From Rhizobium sp. Q54 (GTDB lineage: Bacteria; Bacteroidota; Bacteroidia; Flavobacteriales; Flavobacteriaceae), in the NCBI GenBank assembly GCA_943324395.2, contig CALPLL020000001.1:1-28234 (forward strand): a stretch of 28,234 nt of DNA. Direction: 5' to 3'. Positions 24,614-28,234 of this stretch are shown here, one piece after another; positions within the stretch are counted from its first letter, which is position 1; each line of letters opens with the position of its first letter. Below the pieces are notes generated by a model. It saw nothing but the letters and a program-made list of their open reading frames with translations. It searched no databases and was not told where the DNA came from. Position numbers and translations under genes: made by a program.

Positions 24614-24638
24614 CATAAGTTTAACTATAACTCACACA

Positions 24639-25487
24639 ATGAAGCCCAACACACAACAATTAAACGATTTAACAATTCAAGTTAGAAGAGATATTCTTCG
24701 AATGGTACACGCAGTAAATTCAGGCCACCCCGGGGGTTCTTTAGGTTGCGCCGAATTTATCGTAGCCCTGTACCAAAGTATCATGAACAGAAAAGATACT
24801 TTCAATATGGACGGTATTGGCGAAGACCTTTTCTTCCTTTCCAACGGTCATATTTCACCGGTTTTTTATAGCGTTTTAGCAAGAAGTGGTTATTTTCCTG
24901 TTGCCGAATTAGCAACTTTCAGAAAAATTAATTCTAGATTACAAGGGCATCCAACTACTCATGATAATTTACCAGGTGTGCGAATGGCTTCAGGTTCTTT
25001 AGGTCAAGGATTATCAGTTGGAATTGGTGCAGCATTGGCTAAAAAATTAAACGGTGATATAAACCTTGTTTATACTTTACACGGTGATGGGGAATTGCAA
25101 GAAGGCCAAAACTGGGAAGCAATTATGTATGCTTCAGCTTATAAAGTAGACAATTTAATTGCTACAATCGACCTTAACGGCAAACAAATTGATGGTTCAA
25201 CAGATGAGGTTTTACCAATGGGAAGTATTCGTGCCAAATTTGAAGCCTTTGATTGGGACGTATTAGAAATTAAAGAAGGAAATAATATTGAAGCTATAAT
25301 TGCTGGAATGCACGAAGCCAAATCAAGAACTGGAAATGGAAAACCAGTTTGTGTTTTATTACATACCGAAATGGGTAATGGCGTAGATTATATGATGTTT
25401 AGTCACGCTTGGCATGGAAAAGCGCCAAATGACGCTCAATTAGAAACAGCATTGGCTCAAAACCCTGAAACCCTAGGAGATTATTAA
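24639..25487 (+). CDS. tktA: Transketolase, N-terminal (TPP-binding) subunit
   Basis: A 282-residue protein equal to the first domain of transketolase. HAVNSGHPGGSLG at about 24-36 and the thiamine diphosphate/metal motif GDGELQEGQNWE at 149-160 are diagnostic. It binds the diphosphate of the cofactor; the partner encoded downstream supplies the pyrimidine-binding half. Together they move two-carbon ketol units between sugar phosphates in the non-oxidative pentose phosphate pathway. The frame extends upstream to 24537, but the promoter lies inside that extension. The partner gene follows after 84 nt of A+T-rich sequence without a terminator. Confidence 0.93.
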   Translation: MKPNTQQLNDLTIQVRRDILRMVHAVNSGHPGGSLGCAEFIVALYQSIMNRKDTFNMDGIGEDLFFLSNGHISPVFYSVLARSGYFPVAELATFRKINSRLQGHPTTHDNLPGVRMASGSLGQGLSVGIGAALAKKLNGDINLVYTLHGDGELQEGQNWEAIMYASAYKVDNLIATIDLNGKQIDGSTDEVLPMGSIRAKFEAFDWDVLEIKEGNNIEAIIAGMHEAKSRTGNGKPVCVLLHTEMGNGVDYMMFSHAWHGKAPNDAQLETALAQNPETLGDY

Positions 25488-25571
25488 ATCAGATTTTAGA
25501 TTATTAATTCTAAATTTTTATAGGAATCTTTAAATTATTAAATCTTTAAATCTTACAATTTTAAAAAAACA

Positions 25572-26525
25572 ATGAAAAAATATACAAACACAGGAAGTAA
25601 AGATACCCGTTCTGGTTTTGGAGCAGGAATGACAGAATTAGGACTAACCAATGATAAAGTAGTTGCGCTTTGTGCCGACTTAATAGGATCCTTAAAATTT
25701 GATGATTTTAAGAAAAATCATCCAGAGCGTTTTTTCCAAATCGGGATTGCTGAGGCAAATATGATAGGAATTGCAGCAGGTTTGACTATCGGTGGTAAAA
25801 TTCCATTTACTGGCACATTTGCCAATTTCTCCACAGGTAGAGTTTACGATCAAATTCGTCAATCGGTAGCTTATTCCGATAAAAATGTAAAAATTTGTGC
25901 TTCTCACGCAGGATTAACTCTAGGGGAAGATGGTGCAACGCACCAAATTTTAGAAGACATCGGATTAATGAAAATGCTACCTGGAATGACTGTAATTAAT
26001 ACTTGTGATTACAATCAAACTAAAGCGGCAACTATAGCAATTGCTGAGCATCATGGGCCTGTTTACTTGCGTTTTGGTCGTCCTGTTGTTCCTAATTTCA
26101 TGCCATCTGATAAACCATTTGTAATTGGTAAAGCAATTGTTTTAAATGAAGGTTCTGATGTGACTATTGTTGCAACAGGCCACTTAGTTTGGGAAGCATT
26201 ATTGGCTGCGGAAGCCCTTGAAGAAAAAGGAATTTCTGCTGAGGTTATCAATATTCATACTATTAAACCTTTGGATGAAGCTGCAATATTAAAATCATTA
26301 GCTAAAACGAAATGTATAGTAACAGCTGAAGAACACAATATTCTAGGCGGATTAGGTGAAAGCGTTGCAAGAGTGTTATCTTCAAATTATCCTGCTCCTC
26401 AAGAATTTGTTGCGGTTCACGATTCATTTGGCGAAAGCGGAACGCCAGCACAATTAATGGAAAAATACAAGTTAAACAATCAAGCGATTGTGGAAGCAGT
26501 AGAAAAAGTAATTGCTAGAAAATAA
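25572..26525 (+). CDS. tktB: Transketolase, C-terminal (pyrimidine-binding) subunit
   Basis: A 317-residue protein equal to the second and third domains of transketolase. TRSGFGAGMTELG and ALCADLIGSLKFDDF open the pyrimidine domain, and the cofactor-activating glutamate is Glu61 in QIGIAEANMIG. The third domain starts near VNEGSDVTIVATGHLVWEAL and ends with the conserved EEHNILGGLGESVA block. It must pair with the upstream subunit to form active sites at the interface. A 14-bp hairpin terminator follows. Split transketolases of this kind are known in Bacteroidota and archaea, and resemble DXP synthase and E1 components in fold; the motifs favour transketolase. Confidence 0.93.
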   Translation: MKKYTNTGSKDTRSGFGAGMTELGLTNDKVVALCADLIGSLKFDDFKKNHPERFFQIGIAEANMIGIAAGLTIGGKIPFTGTFANFSTGRVYDQIRQSVAYSDKNVKICASHAGLTLGEDGATHQILEDIGLMKMLPGMTVINTCDYNQTKAATIAIAEHHGPVYLRFGRPVVPNFMPSDKPFVIGKAIVLNEGSDVTIVATGHLVWEALLAAEALEEKGISAEVINIHTIKPLDEAAILKSLAKTKCIVTAEEHNILGGLGESVARVLSSNYPAPQEFVAVHDSFGESGTPAQLMEKYKLNNQAIVEAVEKVIARK

Positions 26526-26547
26526 GCTAGTGATTTTATATATGTAC

Positions 26548-26578
26548 AAAAAAACCTTTCAATTTGAAAGGTTTTTTT
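26548..26578. terminator. Strong bidirectional intrinsic terminator
   Basis: An A-run, ACCTTTCA, a 3-nt loop ATT, then TGAAAGGT and a T-run give a 14-bp stem (26548-26561 with 26565-26578). It serves the transketolase pair and the convergent gene that ends at 26581. Confidence 0.92.
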
Positions 26579-26580
26579 AT

Positions 26581-27102
26581 TTAGAATAAGTATTTGACTT
26601 CGTTTTTAATATAAGATAACGCAACAGATGAAGGCGATTGTTTGTCCATTAAGTCATTCATAATTACCTCACGAAGTTTGTTCGCCGTATCTACGCGATC
26701 GCTCATATTGGTTCTACGAATCATTTGAATAGTAGCATTTTTAGCAGTAACAATTACGGTCCAACATTCATCTGACATATAAATTTGTTGCGTTAAATTG
26801 TGCTCAAACTCTTGCTCAATATTTGAAATTAACAAATTTTCGTAATCGTTCTTATCTTCAGAATTGGGGGAAATTCTTATTAATAATTTTCCAGGATTGA
26901 TTCTTTCTAAAAACAAAGTCATTCTTTCAAAAGCCTGTAAACGCAATGGTAATGCATCTTTTTGAGTATCCTTGTTTAACAAATACCGACGTCTTCCTTC
27001 TTCATTTTTTGTATGTAAGTTGAAAAAATAATAGGCTACAAAACCAGTGATAATTGCAGGTAAAGTATAACTTAATAATTCGATCAATTTTGCTGTTTCC
27101 AT
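26581..27102 (-). CDS. Conserved membrane-anchored protein of unknown function
   Basis: A 173-residue protein with one N-terminal membrane helix (about residues 8-27: LSYTLPAIITGFVAYYFF), a charged stretch HTKNEEGRRRYLLNKDTQK, and a soluble alpha/beta domain (about 48-165). Conserved-looking blocks are LPLRLQAFERMTLFLERINP and LTQQIYMSDECWTVIVTAKN. I recall similar proteins across Bacteroidota but no assigned function. The single helix and cytoplasmic domain suggest an inner-membrane-tethered factor. It is a single gene, closed by the bidirectional terminator. No exact TAnnTTTG was found upstream. Confidence 0.75.
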   Translation of the reverse strand: METAKLIELLSYTLPAIITGFVAYYFFNLHTKNEEGRRRYLLNKDTQKDALPLRLQAFERMTLFLERINPGKLLIRISPNSEDKNDYENLLISNIEQEFEHNLTQQIYMSDECWTVIVTAKNATIQMIRRTNMSDRVDTANKLREVIMNDLMDKQSPSSVALSYIKNEVKYLF

Positions 27103-27169
27103 TTTTATTGTTTATTGTGATTGTAAAATAAAAAAACAAATTAACGAATAAACAAATAAACTTATAGCT

Positions 27170-27177
27170 TACATTTG
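27170..27177 (+). promoter_or_regulatory. -7 promoter element of the TSUP permease gene
   Basis: TACATTTG fits TAnnTTTG and ends 17 nt before the ATG at 27195. No -33 element is clear. Confidence 0.55.
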
Positions 27178-27194
27178 ATAAAATTTTTTATAAA

Positions 27195-27965
27195 ATGGAA
27201 ATTCATGTATTAGTTATATTATGTGTAGCTGCATTTTTTGCTGGTTTTATTGATGCTGTAGTTGGAGGAGGCGGATTGATTCAAACACCAATGGGAATAA
27301 TATTATTGCCTAATCTTCCTGTTTCAACAATTATTGGTACACTAAAAATCCCATCATTTAGCGGGACTTTTTTTGCTGCAATTCAGTATTTGAAAAAAAT
27401 TGAAATGAATTGGAAGCTGCTAATTGTCATGATGGTTTTGGCTGTCCCTTCTGCCTATTTAGGATCTACTTTGTTGGTTTATATGAGTAACGATTTTATG
27501 AAACCTTTACTTTTAGTAATACTTTCTTTATTATTGATTTATACCTATGTAAAGAAAAATTTTGGAATGCAAACAGACAAATCACATTCTCCAATAATAC
27601 AACTTTTTTATGCCGTTTTAATTTCTATTATTATTGGATTTTATGATGGTTTTATAGGTCCTGGAACGGGCAGTTTTTTGGTATTGGCTTTTGTAGTAAT
27701 TTTAGGTTTTGATTTTTTACAAGCTTCCGCAAATGCTAAAATGGTTAATTTGGCAACCAATTTTGGTGCAATTTGTTTGTTTATTATCAAAGGTAAAATA
27801 ATATGGCTGATTGCAATTCCAATGGCGATTTGTAATGCTTTAGGTGGTTATATTGGAGCTAAATTGGCAATTAACAAAGGCAATAAATTCATAAGAATAT
27901 TTTTTTTAATTGTTGTTTTAGGTACTTTAATTCGTTTTGCCTACGATGTTTTCCAAGGTAAATAA
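27195..27965 (+). CDS. TSUP-family permease (TauE/SafE)
   Basis: A 256-residue inner-membrane protein with about eight helices in two related halves. Each half opens with the family's glycine-rich motif: FFAGFIDAVVGGGGLIQTP in the first and IIGFYDGFIGPGTGSFLVLAF in the second. TauE/SafE proteins move sulfonates, sulfite or other organic anions, in many cases as exporters. Substrate cannot be assigned, and no sulfonate-metabolism gene lies nearby. It has its own -7 element and is followed by about 98 nt before the helicase gene, with no obvious terminator. Confidence 0.9.
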   Translation: MEIHVLVILCVAAFFAGFIDAVVGGGGLIQTPMGIILLPNLPVSTIIGTLKIPSFSGTFFAAIQYLKKIEMNWKLLIVMMVLAVPSAYLGSTLLVYMSNDFMKPLLLVILSLLLIYTYVKKNFGMQTDKSHSPIIQLFYAVLISIIIGFYDGFIGPGTGSFLVLAFVVILGFDFLQASANAKMVNLATNFGAICLFIIKGKIIWLIAIPMAICNALGGYIGAKLAINKGNKFIRIFFLIVVLGTLIRFAYDVFQGK

Positions 27966-28036
27966 GAGTTCTAAAAATATCTCAAAATTGTTAAGATATA
28001 GTTTGTTTTCTTAACTAAATCCTCATTCTAAATTCT

Positions 28037-28044
28037 TATTTTTG
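28037..28044 (+). promoter_or_regulatory. -7 promoter element of the UvrD/PcrA-type helicase gene
   Basis: TATTTTTG fits TAnnTTTG and ends 19 nt before the ATG at 28064. The -33 region has no TTG at the expected distance. Confidence 0.55.
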
Positions 28045-28063
28045 TATTCCTATAAAACTAAAA

Positions 28064-28234
28064 ATGCAAAATTACATTAGCCAACTTAACTCAGCGCAGC
28101 AAGAACCAGTTCTCCAAAAGGACGGTCCAATGATAATTATTGCTGGTGCTGGTTCAGGAAAAACAAGAGTTTTAACCATTAGAATTGCTTATCTAATGAG
28201 TTTGGGCGTTGACGCTTTTAGTATTTTGGCATTA
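28064..28234 (+). CDS. UvrD/PcrA-type superfamily 1 DNA helicase, N-terminal fragment
   Basis: The first 57 residues of a gene that runs off the window. They contain LNSAQQEPV, the Q-motif region in which a conserved glutamine contacts adenine, and the Walker A motif [11 protein letters not shown] at about residues 28-38. The following [10 protein letters not shown] matches helix contacts of UvrD, PcrA and Rep. These helicases unwind DNA 3' to 5' in repair and fork restart. The -7 element 19 nt upstream and the start MQNYISQLN support this start codon. UvrD, PcrA and Rep cannot be told apart from this fragment. Confidence 0.9.
   Translation, partial: MQNYISQLNSAQQEPVLQKDGPMIIIAGAGSGKTRVLTIRIAYLMSLGVDAFSILAL

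Noticed and set aside
24537..24638. N-terminal extension of the transketolase subunit
   Set aside because: It begins at a TTG, contains a promoter (TTG-N18-TATCTTTG), and the family N-terminus begins at the ATG at 24639.
24257..24638. tRNA, riboswitch or insertion-sequence remnant in the intergenic region
   Set aside because: No cloverleaf with T and anticodon arms, no transposase fragment and no known riboswitch core could be seen; the nested hairpins fit the repeat described instead.
25488..25571. Internal promoter or attenuator between the two transketolase genes
   Set aside because: The 84 nt are A+T-rich with short AAATCTTT-like repeats but show neither a TAnnTTTG element nor a stable hairpin.
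1..28234. CRISPR array, prophage, toxin-antitoxin or restriction system
   Set aside because: No regularly spaced repeats, no phage or defence genes, and no small paired toxin-antitoxin genes were found; almost every gene has a housekeeping or common accessory identity.

Overview
The window looks like chromosomal core DNA of a Flavobacterium-type bacterium (Bacteroidota). The evidence is the low G+C content, the TAnnTTTG -7 promoter element typical of this phylum upstream of most transcription units, scarce Shine-Dalgarno sites, a type IX secretion sorting domain on a secreted M4 protease, a split transketolase, and small families such as the CCC-motif membrane protein. I see no prophage, insertion sequence, CRISPR array, rRNA or tRNA.

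Layout. 1-62: edge of a hairpin repeat on the minus strand. 138-1776: PASTA-domain protein overlapping an RluD-type pseudouridine synthase, closed by a terminator shared with a small minus-strand exported protein. 2508-3266: yaaA. 3269-7258 (minus): a three-part drug efflux system (TolC, EmrA, EmrB types) just downstream of a glutamine amidotransferase (pabA/trpG type, 7318-7890). 8012-9718 (minus): marR, nitroreductase and yceI, with a likely MarR operator over the promoter. 9874-13082: secreted M4 metalloprotease followed 5 nt later by a rhodanese. 13088-13504: unknown membrane protein. 13753-15033: ornithine aminotransferase with an unusual four-cysteine cluster. 15076-15710: CCC-motif and DUF2752 small membrane proteins. 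15816-16542: tiny membrane protein overlapping a Smr-domain protein. 16554-17084: lipoprotein. 17257-18381: cysteine desulfurase. 18389-21033 (minus): dnaB and accA, each its own unit. 21163-24256 (minus): tgt, lptG and an EamA transporter. 24257-24638: intergenic region holding a second, fuller copy of the hairpin repeat. 24639-26525: split transketolase. 26581-27102: conserved unknown. 27195-27965: TSUP permease. 28064 to the end: start of a UvrD/PcrA-type helicase.

Themes. Most genes are housekeeping: tRNA and rRNA modification, fatty acid and LPS supply, replication, pentose phosphate metabolism. Between them lie stress and efflux units: the MarR/nitroreductase unit, the tripartite pump and YaaA.

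The most interesting signals are: (1) two copies of a structured intergenic repeat whose hairpin arms differ in sequence but keep pairing; (2) a tRNA-guanine transglycosylase that has lost all three zinc-binding cysteines while keeping the histidine; (3) a four-cysteine insertion in ornithine aminotransferase; (4) a palindromic MarR operator over the -7 element. I did not find a clearly novel multi-gene system.
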